Translations under genes and position numbers: made by a program
Assembly (NCBI GenBank): GCA_963805295.1
Contig: CAWDTW010000031.1
Location: forward strand, 62,001-126,000
Reading direction: 5' to 3'
Length of the DNA stretch: 64,000 nt
Origin: Roseiarcus sp963805295
Lineage (GTDB): Bacteria > Pseudomonadota > Alphaproteobacteria > Rhizobiales > Beijerinckiaceae
Notes under the pieces: model-generated
What the model saw: the letters and a program-made list of their open reading frames with translations, nothing else
Databases searched by the model: none
What the model was told of the DNA's origin: nothing
Shown here: positions 10,969 to 18,848 of the stretch, one piece after another
Layout: every line of letters begins with the position of its first letter
Numbering within the stretch: position 1 is the first letter of the stretch

Positions 10969-11301
10969 TCGTGCGGTCGCTTCTGGCTTCTGGCGCTCCA
11001 GCCCGCGCAACAGCTCCTGAAGGCCCTGGTCGACCGTCAGCCCGAAGGATCGAGCAACGAGGCGCGGCGCAAGGGACGCGCCGTCCTGGTCGGCGCCGCG
11101 CGGAACGCAAAGGGCGAAACCGTCCGCACGCGCCTCACAACCCCGGAGGGCTATACGCTGACCGCCCGGACGAGCCTCGACGCCGCCCTGCGCGTCGCCG
11201 CGGGAGACTTCAAGCCCGGCTTTCAGACGCCGAGCCTCGCCTTCGGCCCGGATTACATCCAAAACTTCGAAGGGGTGACGAGGGAGGAGCTGAACGCGTG
11301 A
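10969..11301 (+). pseudogene. C-terminal fragment of a saccharopine dehydrogenase / trans-acting enoyl reductase-like protein
   Basis: A frame with no start codon encodes about 110 residues ending at the stop 11299-11301. The readable core is LVDRQPEGSSNEARRKGRAV, VRTRLTTPEGYTLTARTSLD, AALRVAAGDFKPGFQTPSLA and FGPDYIQNFEGVTREELNA. This is the C-terminal part of the NADP-binding saccharopine-dehydrogenase-like family (about 390-410 residues). The first three quarters are missing and replaced by the IS21-type ends just upstream, pointing to an IS-mediated deletion. Confidence 0.6.
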
Positions 11302-11455
11302 GGCGCCAGTGCGCGGGGAGGTTCTCATTTGAAGTTTTCGGCCGGCGTCGCGACGCGGGAGAACGCAGGGCGTCCGGGCGGGCGCGGTCCTACGGGCCGT
11401 CGGCCGCTTTGTCGAGCGTGATGCAAGACGCCGATTTTCGTGATTTGCTGCGCGT

Positions 11456-13941
11456 ATGGAGTGGCCAGTGAGGCCCAAGATGCGATGGCTATTGGTAGCG
11501 GCAAGTCTCATCCTGTCCGCCCCGGCGCTTGCGCAATTCGACGACAAGCCGCCGCCGGATTGGATGGTTCGCGGCTTCGAAGCGGCGGTTGCCGATCGCA
11601 GTTCGGTCAAGGGCGCCGTCACCAATAATACACTTATTAGTTTCGTTAAATGTGTGCCCCCCGGCGACCGCGCCGGCGCCGTCATCGACAAGCTGCTGCC
11701 CCTCCTCGGCGATCGACAATGGACCGTACGGAGCGCGGCCGCGCAAGCCCTCGGCCAAATTCCGCCCGGAGACCGCGCCGGCGCCGTCATCGACAAGCTG
11801 CTGCCCCTCCTCGGCGATCCAGACAGCGACGTGCGGAGCGCGGCCGCGCAAGCCCTCGGCCAAATTCCGCCCGGAGACCGCGCCGGCGCCGTCATCGACA
11901 AGCTGCTGCCCCTCCTCGGCGATCCAAACTCCGAGGTGCGGAGCGCGGCTCTCCGCTCGATAAGTCGCTTGGGGCCTGCGAGCTCGACCTCGGCCATAGC
12001 GGCGATCCGCGATATCGACGCCGCTGGGAGCGAGGCGACCGGCTGGCTGCGGGCGGCGGCTCATATCGCGACCGGGGCGGACACGAAACAGGAAGGCAGC
12101 GAACTTCTGCTCGCCTGGCTCGGCCATCCAGCCGCATTGCCGTCCGATTCAGTCGCCGACAAGCCCGGCGCAGCCCACGAGGTCCTCGAACTCTTGACGA
12201 ACAATTGGGCGGCGATCGCGAAAGAACCTCGCGCCCGCGAAGAGGCAGAAAACGCTGCAATGGCGGCGGCGGTCAACGCCGCGTGCCGAACGCCTGCTGA
12301 AACGGACAATTTCGCGGATTTGGCGCGCGCGGCATCGGCGTGGGTTCGCGATCTGCCGTTCGAAGGCCCGGTACACCGCTGTTGGTCGTCTGAGCAAAAG
12401 TCGACGGTCGAAGAGCTTTTGACCGATTTCAAGGAGTCGCATTCCACCCACGAAAACGAGCTTGCGGCCCATCTGAAAGGAGAGGAGATCGCTCCAGTCA
12501 GCCTGTGGCTGACGCGAGGCGTCGTCGCCTGGACGCTCGCCTGGGCTGTCTTCCTGGTAGCGTTTCCATGGTCGCGCATCGTCCAATCCATCTTCTTCTG
12601 GAATCCGCGCGCCCGAAAGCTGCTGAGCCTCTGGTTTGTTCCGCTCCTTCTGCTCATCGTCCCGCCCCTCCGTCGACGGTTGCTTGCACCTTTCAGAGAC
12701 GATCTCGTCGCGGCGGCGCGTCTCGAAGACTTGCCGAAAGCTCGGCTATTTCCCTGAAGGATACGCCCGCATCGACGGCGGGGATCCGGTCTCCATTCGC
12801 CAATTGAAGACCGGGCTTCGCGGGGTCGTTGTTGTTCGCGCAGATTCCGGGCTCGGCAAGACTAGCTTGCTGCGCGAGATCGCGGCGAGAGCTGTCCGCC
12901 CGGTCGCCTTCCTGCACGCAAGGGACTGCGCCGAAGGCGTCGATGTCGCAATTTCGCGCGTCATTCATGACGTTCAGGAGACCGGGTTCGTTCGAAGCCT
13001 TGTCCACACCAGAGCGTTGATGGTGATCGTCGACGGCCTCAACGAAGTCTCGGCCGACACGCGCGAAAAGATCGGCTCATTCGCGCGCGACATGTCCAAG
13101 GGCGACGTCGTCGTCGGCTCCCAGCCGATCGAATGGCGTCCGCCGCCGAACTCGCGGATCGTCGACCTGCTGCCGCTGAGCCGGGGCGAGGCCGAGAGGT
13201 TCCTGCTCTCCCGTCCGGTCGGGGCGGACACAACCCAGCCATGTCACGGCGCGGCCTATGAGGCAGCGGTCGCGACATTCATGCGTCGCGCCCTCGACGA
13301 GGCGCCGTGCGAAGACGAACGCCAGGCGGCGGAATTGATGCTGTCCAATCCGTTCGACCTCGCCTTTGCGGCAGAGCTGTTGGCGCAAGGGCACATGCCT
13401 TCGGCGACGGCGCTTATCGACGAGGCCTTCCGGCTCGCCGACGAGGGCGCTCCCGGCAAGCCGGGCTACCGGGCGCTTGCGGGGCGGCCATTTCCCTTGA
13501 AAGGGGTCGGCCGACATGCGGTTGCGATGCGACTCGAGGACCGCAATTGGCTCAATCCCGACGAGTTCGCCGCCGAGACGCCTTGTCTGCTGGACCAGAA
13601 GCTGCTCATTTCCCGCGCCGTGAAGGGCGCCGCGGGCCTTGTCGATCGTCTGATGTTTCGCCACGAACGCGTCTGGGACTTTTTCATCGCCGCGGCGTTC
13701 TCCGACGATCCCGATCTATGGGAGGCGCATATGACCGACCCGCGGTTCCGCGGCGCATACTTTCGCATCGCCGAAACCTGGGACCCGGAAAGCGCCAAGA
13801 GGGTGCGCGACGCATTGAACCTGGGCGCCGCTGAGTTCGGGCGACCATTCGACGAGCGACGAGTACATCAAGCGGCTGGAGAAACGGCTTCGATCGGCGA
13901 AGGTCGGAGGCGCGCGCAAGGCCGTGCAGAAGTCGCATTGA
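11456..13941 (+). CDS. HEAT-repeat / transmembrane / NACHT-type (STAND) NTPase protein, two one-base frameshifts
   Basis: Reading through extra bases near 12755 and 13840 gives one protein of about 827 residues. Order: signal-like N-terminus (RWLLVAASLILSAPALAQ); three near-identical 35-residue HEAT repeats at about 68-172 (GAVIDKLLPLLGD..., VRSAAAQALGQIPPGDRA); a further helical region; two hydrophobic segments near 350-410 (GVVAWTLAWAVFLVAFPW, LLSLWFVPLLLLIVPPL); then a P-loop NTPase with Walker A ADSGLGKTSLL (Lys about 468) and NACHT-style Walker B LMVIVDGLNEVS (Asp about 526). The C-terminus reads SDEYIKRLEKRLRSAKVGG. STAND NTPases oligomerise on ligand sensing, and many act in phage defence. 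The target is unknown, and the topology is ambiguous because two membrane spans would place both halves on one side. It lies between IS debris and toxin pairs. Confidence 0.65.
11662..11976. repeat. Three tandem 105-base repeats encoding HEAT units
   Basis: Units starting near 11662, 11767 and 11872 are 105 bases apart and almost identical in DNA over most of their length. Differences cluster in the four codons after CTCGGCGAT, which encode the variable surface positions (RQWT, PDSD, PNSE). Such DNA-level identity implies recent duplication or gene conversion and allows slippage-driven copy-number change. Confidence 0.85.
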
Positions 13942-13992
13942 CGCCGGCGCGGCGCGCGCTGCGCCGATCAGCGTCCGCCGTCGCCGCCGTTA

Positions 13993-14030
13993 ACCACGAC
14001 CTCCGGAATCGCAACATTTGTCTTCCAGAC
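13993..14030 (+). repeat. 5' half of copy-B element leader, left flank of IS1595
   Basis: GTTAACCACGACCTCC then GGAATCGCAACATTTGTCTTCCAG matches the upstream leader of copy C at about 16268-16303 (GTTAACTATGAATTTC then AGAATCGCAACATTTTCTTCCAG). The remaining leader of copy B lies on the other side of the transposon at 15112. The transposon therefore landed inside this leader. Confidence 0.55.
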
Positions 14031-15111
14031 GTTATCTGTTGATAAGGCCCCATCCCGATGGCGCCGAGGATCCAGTTTTGCGGAGTGGCCTGGTCTCCCC
14101 ATGCCTCGAGCGCTCGTCTCCATCCGAGATAGTTGGGCAGGTTCTTGGTGGCGACGCCGTGGAAGCGGCGCATCCATTCCTTGAGCCGGCCGTGATAGGC
14201 GTTGACGTTGTTGATATGGAGGTCGGGGGCCTCGGGGCTGGGCTTGCCCGGCGCGGGAACGACATGGACCGGGATTTTCGCCCTGTGGGCGAAGGCCACG
14301 ATCGCCTTTCCGCCGTCGCAGACGAACCGATTGGCGGGCGTGACCACGCCGTCCAGCGCCGCCGCGATCGAGGCGCGGTCGACATTGGGCAACACCGCGT
14401 CGGTGGTTGCGCCCTCGCGGTCGCGCGCCACCAGGATCGGGATGTTTTCGAAGAAGAGGCCCGGGTGCTTGGCCTTGCCGCCCCGCTTGCGCGGCGGGCG
14501 GGGAAGACCGGACCTGCGGCCCTTGAACGATTGAGGATGAACGTCTCGTCCGCCTCGACAATGCCTCTCAGCGTCTTGGGCTTGTCCAGCGCGGGCGAGC
14601 CGAGAAACCGGTGTCGCCAGCGGAAGGCCGTGGTGGGGTGGACGTGGCAACGTTCGGCGGCCTTCGCCACGCTGGTTCCCTCGATCATCGCCTGGGCGTG
14701 GTCGAGCCATTGCTCCTTCTTGCGCAGCCCGCCATCGGCGTCTTCGTCAGGGCGTTGAACGTGCGCCCGCAGCTCTTGCAGCGGGAGCGCGCCAGACCGT
14801 TCGCCCGTCCCCAGGCGACGATGTCGCGCCCCGCGCAATGGGGGCAACCCCGGCGTTCCACCTTCGCCTGGCCGATGTCCCCCAGCGCGTCCTCGCGAAC
14901 CCGGCGCTGCTTGCGCGCGTCCCCCTCGGCAAGCGCCGCCGGCGCGTCCTCCGATCCTCGAGCCGCCGCCTCGACCGGTTCGCCAAAGCCCGACGCAACG
15001 TCCTCATCGGCCTCATCGGCCTTGCAAAGCGCCTTCACCGCCTGTCGCCGCTGCGCTGGGGTCAACCTACCGATCCCGCCCAGCCAATCCTCAAATTCCG
15101 GGCTCTCCACA
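14031..15111 (-). pseudogene. IS1595-family transposase/element with two frameshifts
   Basis: Three minus-strand frames add up to one IS1595 (ISL2-like) transposase. The N-terminal part (GTG at 15110) has a zinc ribbon CPHCAGRDIVAWGRANGLARSRCKSCGRTFNALTKTPMAG. The middle part has KKEQWLDHAQAMIEGTSVAKAAERCHVHPTTAFRWRHRFL and KPKTLRGIVEADETFIL. The catalytic C-terminus has SFKGRRSGLPRPPRKRGGKAKHPGLF..., NVNAYHGRLKEWMRRFHGVATKNLPNYLGWRRALE. DDE-type residues are the Asp in VEADETF, FVCDGGKAI and the NVNAYHGRLKEWM helix (variant of H/N-H...E). One base is missing near 14733 and another near 14528. Exact IS ends were not resolved; edges are set by the leader halves of the disrupted element. Confidence 0.75.
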
Positions 15112-15338
15112 GCGCTATCCTTCCTCTGTCAGCGCAACCAGAGGCCCTGATGCCCGACTCCCCCGAACCGCCTTCCCCGCCCTACCCCTCGCGCAGGCGC
15201 TCGATCGAGGCCAGACGAGCGGCGCGCCGGAAGAAAGCCAAGCGCACGCTCGATCGGATGACAATGAGGGCGTCCTTCGCCAGCCGCCGCGCCTCGAGCA
15301 TGCCCCTCCCCGCAGACCTTGAAAGTCCTGTCGGTTAA
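15112..15338 (+). pseudogene. Copy B of the dispersed terminase-small-like element, truncated
   Basis: Leader CGCTATCCTTCCTC and CAACCAGAGGCCCTGATG leads to a start at 15150. The first 30 residues (MPDSPEPPSPP then RRRSIEARRAARRKKAKR) match copy C at 16358 almost residue for residue. After TLDRM the similarity ends and a stop occurs at 15336. The HTH region and C-terminal DRYHxF motif are absent. The upstream half of its leader is separated by the IS1595 element. Confidence 0.6.
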
Positions 15339-15339
15339 G

Positions 15340-15362
15340 ACTAGTTATCGGACTAGTCGCTG
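15340..15362. promoter_or_regulatory. Candidate autoregulatory operator of the phd/vapC pair
   Basis: Two copies of the palindrome ACTAGT (AGACTAGTTATCGGACTAGTC) lie just upstream of the antitoxin ATG at 15372. Spaced palindromes in this position are the usual operator layout for Phd/YefM antitoxins. Assignment is by position only. Confidence 0.4.
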
Positions 15363-15371
15363 CCTTGGCGG

Positions 15372-15641
15372 ATGGAGGCGCCCGTGAAGAGCTGGCCGGT
15401 TCAAGACGCGAAGGCCCGGTTCAGCGAGATGCTGGAAACTTGCCTCAAGGAAGGGCCACAGGTGATCACCAAGCGCGGCGCCGACGCCGCGGTTCTCGTG
15501 CCGGTGAACGACTGGCGACGGATGGAGCGGGCGGCCAAGCCCGGCCTGAAGGCGTTGCTGCTCACCGACGTCGCGCGAGGAGAGCTGAACGTTCCCCAGC
15601 GCGGCGGAAGCCGCAGGCGCGCGCCGCGCAATTTCGCCTGA
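15372..15641 (+). CDS. Phd/YefM-family antitoxin
   Basis: An 89-residue antitoxin: SWPVQDAKARFSEMLETCLKEGPQVITKRGADAAVLVPVNDWRRME is the full Phd/YefM N-terminal DNA-binding fold, followed by a basic tail that should wrap the toxin. It is followed 5 bases later by a PIN toxin gene. It represses its own promoter, probably through the ACTAGT palindromes upstream. Located between element copies B and C. Confidence 0.87.
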   Translation: MEAPVKSWPVQDAKARFSEMLETCLKEGPQVITKRGADAAVLVPVNDWRRMERAAKPGLKALLLTDVARGELNVPQRGGSRRRAPRNFA

Positions 15642-15646
15642 CGGTC

Positions 15647-16060
15647 ATGTACCTCCTCGACACAAATGTCGTGTCGGAGCTGCGCCGGGCTCGTCCGCAC
15701 AGGGCGGTTGTGGCTTGGCTCGAAAGCGTAAGGGACAAGGACTTGCATCTCTCCGCCGTAACGATCGGCGAGATTCAGGCGGGCATCGAGATCACGCGCG
15801 ATCAGGATCAAAACAGGGCGGCTGAGATCGAGGCCTGGTTGGAGCAGGTCGCTGAAACCTACAATATCCTGAACATGGACGCGCGGACGTTCCGCTCCTG
15901 GGCGCGCCTCATGCACCGCAAGTCGGATCATCCGATCGAAGACGCCATGATCGCCGCCACCGCTGACGTTCACGGCCTGACCGTCGTCACCCGCAACGCA
16001 AGAGATTTCGCGGTTCTCGGCGTCCGCACTTTCAATCCTTTTGACGCGAGGCTCGACTAA
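15647..16060 (+). CDS. vapC: VapC/FitB-type PIN-domain ribonuclease toxin
   Basis: A 137-residue PIN protein. Acidic residues sit at the family positions: MYLLDTNVVSELRR (Asp5), AVTIGEIQAGIEI (Glu), HPIEDAMIAATADVHGLTVVTRNARDFAVLGVRTFNPF (Asp/Asn). These bind Mg2+ for RNA cleavage. Length and the RNARDF ending match FitB-like VapC. The ATG at 15647 lies 5 bases after the antitoxin stop. Confidence 0.9.
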   Translation: MYLLDTNVVSELRRARPHRAVVAWLESVRDKDLHLSAVTIGEIQAGIEITRDQDQNRAAEIEAWLEQVAETYNILNMDARTFRSWARLMHRKSDHPIEDAMIAATADVHGLTVVTRNARDFAVLGVRTFNPFDARLD

Positions 16061-16157
16061 GGGGCAATGGCGCAATTAAGGCGCTCATCGTCGTTGGCCG
16101 TGGCGCCAAGCGATTGCGGCCGAGCGCGCTTCCGCGCAATGACGCAATGCCGGGGAC

Positions 16158-16270
16158 TCACTGCGCCGCGAACCCGCCGTCGACGACGATTTCCGCGCCG
16201 GTGATGAACGAGCACTCGTCGCTGGCGAGGCAGAGGATAGCGGCGGCGATCTCCTCTGCCCAGACGGCGT
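16158..16270 (-). pseudogene. C-terminal remnant of a short-chain dehydrogenase
   Basis: The minus strand encodes, without a start, AVWAEEIAAAILCLASDECS followed by FITGAEIVVDGGFAAQ and a stop at 16158. This is the C-terminus of a classical SDR (the ITGAEIVVDGG motif). The rest of the gene is missing exactly where the leader of element copy C begins (about 16268), suggesting that the element inserted into or replaced the SDR gene. Confidence 0.65.
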
Positions 16271-16357
16271 TAACTATGAATTTCAGAATCGCAACATTTT
16301 CTTCCAGTTTATCGGAACCGCGCTATCCTTCCTCTTTTCGCCCATCCAGAGGTTCCG
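16268..16357 (+). repeat. Conserved leader of the terminase-small-like element (copy C, intact)
   Basis: This 90-base segment contains in order GTTAAC, GAATCGCAACATTTTC, CGCTATCCTTCCTC and CCATCCAGAGGTTCCG directly before the ATG. Its halves are found on the two sides of the IS1595 element (13993-14030 and 15112-15149), and its 3' half precedes copy A at 9875. It may hold a promoter or be a mobile end; neither is shown. Confidence 0.6.
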
Positions 16358-16843
16358 ATGCCCGACTCTCTCGAATCGCCCTCGCCGCCCTCCGCCCCGC
16401 GCAACCGGTCGACCGACGCGCGACGCGCGGCGCGCCGAGCGAAGGCCGAGCGCGAGATGCGGATCGTCAGGCTCTTCAACGGCGGCGTCTCGATCGCCGA
16501 AATCGCGGCGCGGGAAGGCGTCGCGACGAAGCGCATGCGCGCGCTCGTTCAGGAGATTCTCGCCCGGCGCGCGCCCCGGCCGCCGGCCGTGTTCCTCGCC
16601 CTGCAGGTCAGCCGCCTCAACGAGGCGCTGTTCGTTTCCTACAACGCCATGTCGGGGTTGAACCTCCAGGCGGTCGACCGGGTCGTCAAGATCGCGCGCG
16701 AGCTCGATAGATATCACTGTTTCTCTGTAACAGAACATGCCCAGGTCCCCGACGCGTTCCGCCGCGCCCTGCCGGCGCAGGTCCCTCTTGCGCTGGAGCC
16801 GCCGGCGGCCGGCCGGCCCGGAAATGGCGCCGCAAGGGCTTGA
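16358..16843 (+). CDS. Orphan small-terminase-like HTH protein (copy C)
   Basis: A 161-residue protein: basic N-terminus (RSTDARRAARRAKAEREMRI), helix-turn-helix-like VRLFNGGVSIAEIAAREGVATKRMRALVQEIL, then LQVSRLNEALFVSYNAMSGLNLQAVDRVVKIARELDRYHCF and a Pro/Ala-rich tail. The same arrangement occurs in the gene at 61336, directly before a phage TerL, and in the minus-strand gene at 28150. It is therefore probably derived from a terminase small subunit (DNA-recognition). Here no packaging gene is nearby. It cuts an SDR remnant on its left and ends before a shared 3' repeat. Confidence 0.6.
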   Translation: MPDSLESPSPPSAPRNRSTDARRAARRAKAEREMRIVRLFNGGVSIAEIAAREGVATKRMRALVQEILARRAPRPPAVFLALQVSRLNEALFVSYNAMSGLNLQAVDRVVKIARELDRYHCFSVTEHAQVPDAFRRALPAQVPLALEPPAAGRPGNGAARA

Positions 16844-16964
16844 AATGATTGATTCCGCGCCGCGGCCGGCGAGCGGTCTTCGATCGGCCCGTCGCGCGCC
16901 GCCGCGCATGAGCCCCGGCCCGGGCGCTGCGAAGTTGCAGATTTTGGCGCCCAAACCGCCGCGC

Positions 16965-17041
16965 TTTCGAGCCGACGCTAAACGGGGGTCCAAGGCGTTG
17001 AAATCCTTGAGGCCCGCCGCTAAACCGGCGCTAAAGCCGGT
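16965..17041. repeat. 3' repeat with GCTAAAC motifs downstream of copy C
   Basis: The segment contains GACGCTAAACGGGG, GTTGAAATCCTTGAGG and CCGCTAAACCGGCGCTAAA. The reverse complement of 28021-28101, downstream of the orphan copy D, reads the same blocks in the same order. It lies 22 bases beyond the stop of the convergent SnoaL-like gene. Confidence 0.7.
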
Positions 17042-17063
17042 TGCGGGCTCGGCGCCAGGCGCC

Positions 17064-17444
17064 TCAGCCCGCGAGAGCGGCCGCCATCTTCTGATGCACC
17101 ATCTGGATCGCCTTCAGGGGCCGCACCATCACCTTGAAGCGGTCGATCCGTCCCTCTGCGTTCCAGCCAATAATGTCGACGCCGTTGATCTCAATCCCGT
17201 CGACCGTCGTGACGAACTCGAGCACCGCCGACTTCGCTCCGGTCCATTGCTCGGCATAGCGGAAGTCCGAACCGCCGAGGACGGCGAGCGCGGCGCTCAG
17301 GTAGTTGGTCGTGATCGCCTTGCCGCGCTGCGGCGTGTGCACGACCGGCGAAAGGAAGACGACGTCCTCGGCCGGCAGCGCGTCGAGCTTCGCCCGATCG
17401 CCGGTCCGTACGATGTCGCGCCAGCGTTCGATTGCAACGCCCAT
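17064..17444 (-). CDS. SnoaL-like / NTF2-fold protein
   Basis: A 126-residue protein of the nuclear-transport-factor-2 fold: MGVAIERWRDIVRTGDRAKLDALPAEDVVFLSPVVHTPQRGKAITTNYLSAALAVLGG, then a beta-rich half ending IDRFKVMVRPLKAIQMVHQKMA. Such proteins are ligand-binding or isomerase-like; no substrate can be given. The start ATG at 17444 follows GGGAGGCTCGC. An ATG 18 bases upstream is possible but has no ribosome site. Confidence 0.7.
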   Translation of the reverse strand: MGVAIERWRDIVRTGDRAKLDALPAEDVVFLSPVVHTPQRGKAITTNYLSAALAVLGGSDFRYAEQWTGAKSAVLEFVTTVDGIEINGVDIIGWNAEGRIDRFKVMVRPLKAIQMVHQKMAAALAG

Positions 17445-17618
17445 GCGAGCCTCCCGCGCCAAGCGCTTGTCCGCGTCATTCTACCCACGTATCTGGAGCC
17501 GACAAACAAGAGACTGTCCCCCGCGCGACCTGCGGTCGCGTACCGTCGGGAGACGACAAGGAATGCGCTCTCGTCGATTGGGGCGACCATTCGGGACCTG
17601 CTCATCTTCTTCGCGGCG

Positions 17619-17900
17619 ATGAGCGCGCTGCTCGTGGCGGTCATGGCGATCGTTTCCCGCCTGCCCCGCGACAGTCCGCTGAAGCGGATTATGGTCGCGC
17701 TGAGCGCCCGCGTCGCGGCGACGGCGGCGGTTGGCGTTTTGGCCATTCCGGCGACGCCGATTGCGGGCCTCGATGCGGTGATCGACATTGGCGCGCCGAT
17801 CGCCCTGCTGTGGTATTGGTGGACGTTCATTCGCAATCTCAGGGCGACCGGCGCGGGACTTGCGCCCGCCTCGAAGACCGGGACGGCGAAGCGCCGTTGA
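17619..17900 (+). CDS. Small hydrophobic membrane protein, function unknown
   Basis: About 93 residues with two clear membrane segments (MSALLVAVMAIVSRL and, after a basic loop, VAATAAVGVLAIPATPIAGLD; then APIALLWYWWTFIRNL). The frame is open upstream (SSIGATIRDLLIFFAA), so the true start may be an unusual codon further 5', which would add another half-helix. No family recognised. It precedes pcaD by 27 bases. Confidence 0.45.
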   Translation: MSALLVAVMAIVSRLPRDSPLKRIMVALSARVAATAAVGVLAIPATPIAGLDAVIDIGAPIALLWYWWTFIRNLRATGAGLAPASKTGTAKRR

Positions 17901-17927
17901 TTTGAATTCGCGCAGGAGGGGTTTGCG

Positions 17928-18726
17928 ATGAGTTTCGCCAGGGTCAACGGCGGCGTCGCCCACTATCTCGACGAGGGGCCGCGCGAGGGCCAAGCGTTCG
18001 TCTTCATCAACGCGCTCGGGAGCGACCTGCGCATCTGGGACGACGTCGCGCGCATCCTCTCGAGCGACTTCCGCATCGTCCGTTACGACAAGCGCGGCCA
18101 CGGCCTCTCCGAGCTCGGTCCCGATCGCTACGACATGGCCGACTTTGCGCGCGATCTCGCGGCGCTTCTCGACCGGCTCGCCATCGAACGCGCGACGATC
18201 GTCGGGCTGTCGGTCGGAGGCCTCATCGCCCAGGAACTCTATCGCCAGCGGCCAAAACTCTTCGCCGCGCTCGTCCTCTCCGATACGGCGGCCAAGATCG
18301 GCGACGACAAGTCGTGGGACGCGCGGATCGCGGACATCGAACGCGGCGGCATCGAGGCGATCGCGGACTCCGTCCTCGAGCGCTGGTTCACCGCCGACTT
18401 TCGCGCCCGCCGCTCGGACGAACTCGCCGGCTGGCGCGCGATGCTGACGCGGACGCCCGAAACAGGGATATCTCGCGGCCTGCGGAGCGCTCAAACGCGC
18501 GGACCTGCGCCCCTACACCGGGGCGATCGAGGCTGCGACACTTTGTCTCGTCGGCGAGGAGGACGGGTCGACGCCGGTCGCGCTGGTGCGGGAGACGGCC
18601 GGCCTCATCAAAGGCGCCCGCTTCGAGATCGTCCAGGGCGCGGGCCACGTGCCGAATATCGAAAGGCCCGAGGCGTTTGCCGACTCCGTGGCTCGGCACG
18701 CCGAACGGGCGGCGGCTTCGCCCTAG
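17928..18726 (+). CDS. pcaD: 3-oxoadipate enol-lactonase-type alpha/beta hydrolase (frameshift near 18466)
   Basis: Alpha/beta hydrolase of the PcaD group, which opens 3-oxoadipate enol-lactone in the protocatechuate branch. Visible are the oxyanion region FVFINALGSDLRIWDDVA, RYDKRGHGLSELG, the nucleophile elbow GLSVGGLIAQELY (Ser), and after the shift LCLVGEEDGSTPVALV (Asp) and VQGAGHVPNIERPEAF (His). An extra G in ACAGGG (18465-18467) breaks the frame; removing it gives ETGYLAACGALKRADLRPY and a stop at 18724. Full length about 265 residues is normal. No other pca gene is in the window, so the substrate is tentative. Confidence 0.78.
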
Positions 18727-18848
18727 CGCCGCGCGGGCGCTGCGAAAGGCGGAAGCCGCGGCCCTTTCCGTGCGACGCGCGGGAGAGTATAGACACGCGC
18801 CATTTTTGACGGGCCCGACCGCGCCGGCGCCCTTGGGGTTTGTTTTTC

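Noticed and set aside
11662..11976. Regularly spaced repeats that could be taken for a CRISPR array
   Set aside because: Units are 105 bases, contiguous without spacers, and in frame with a HEAT-repeat protein.
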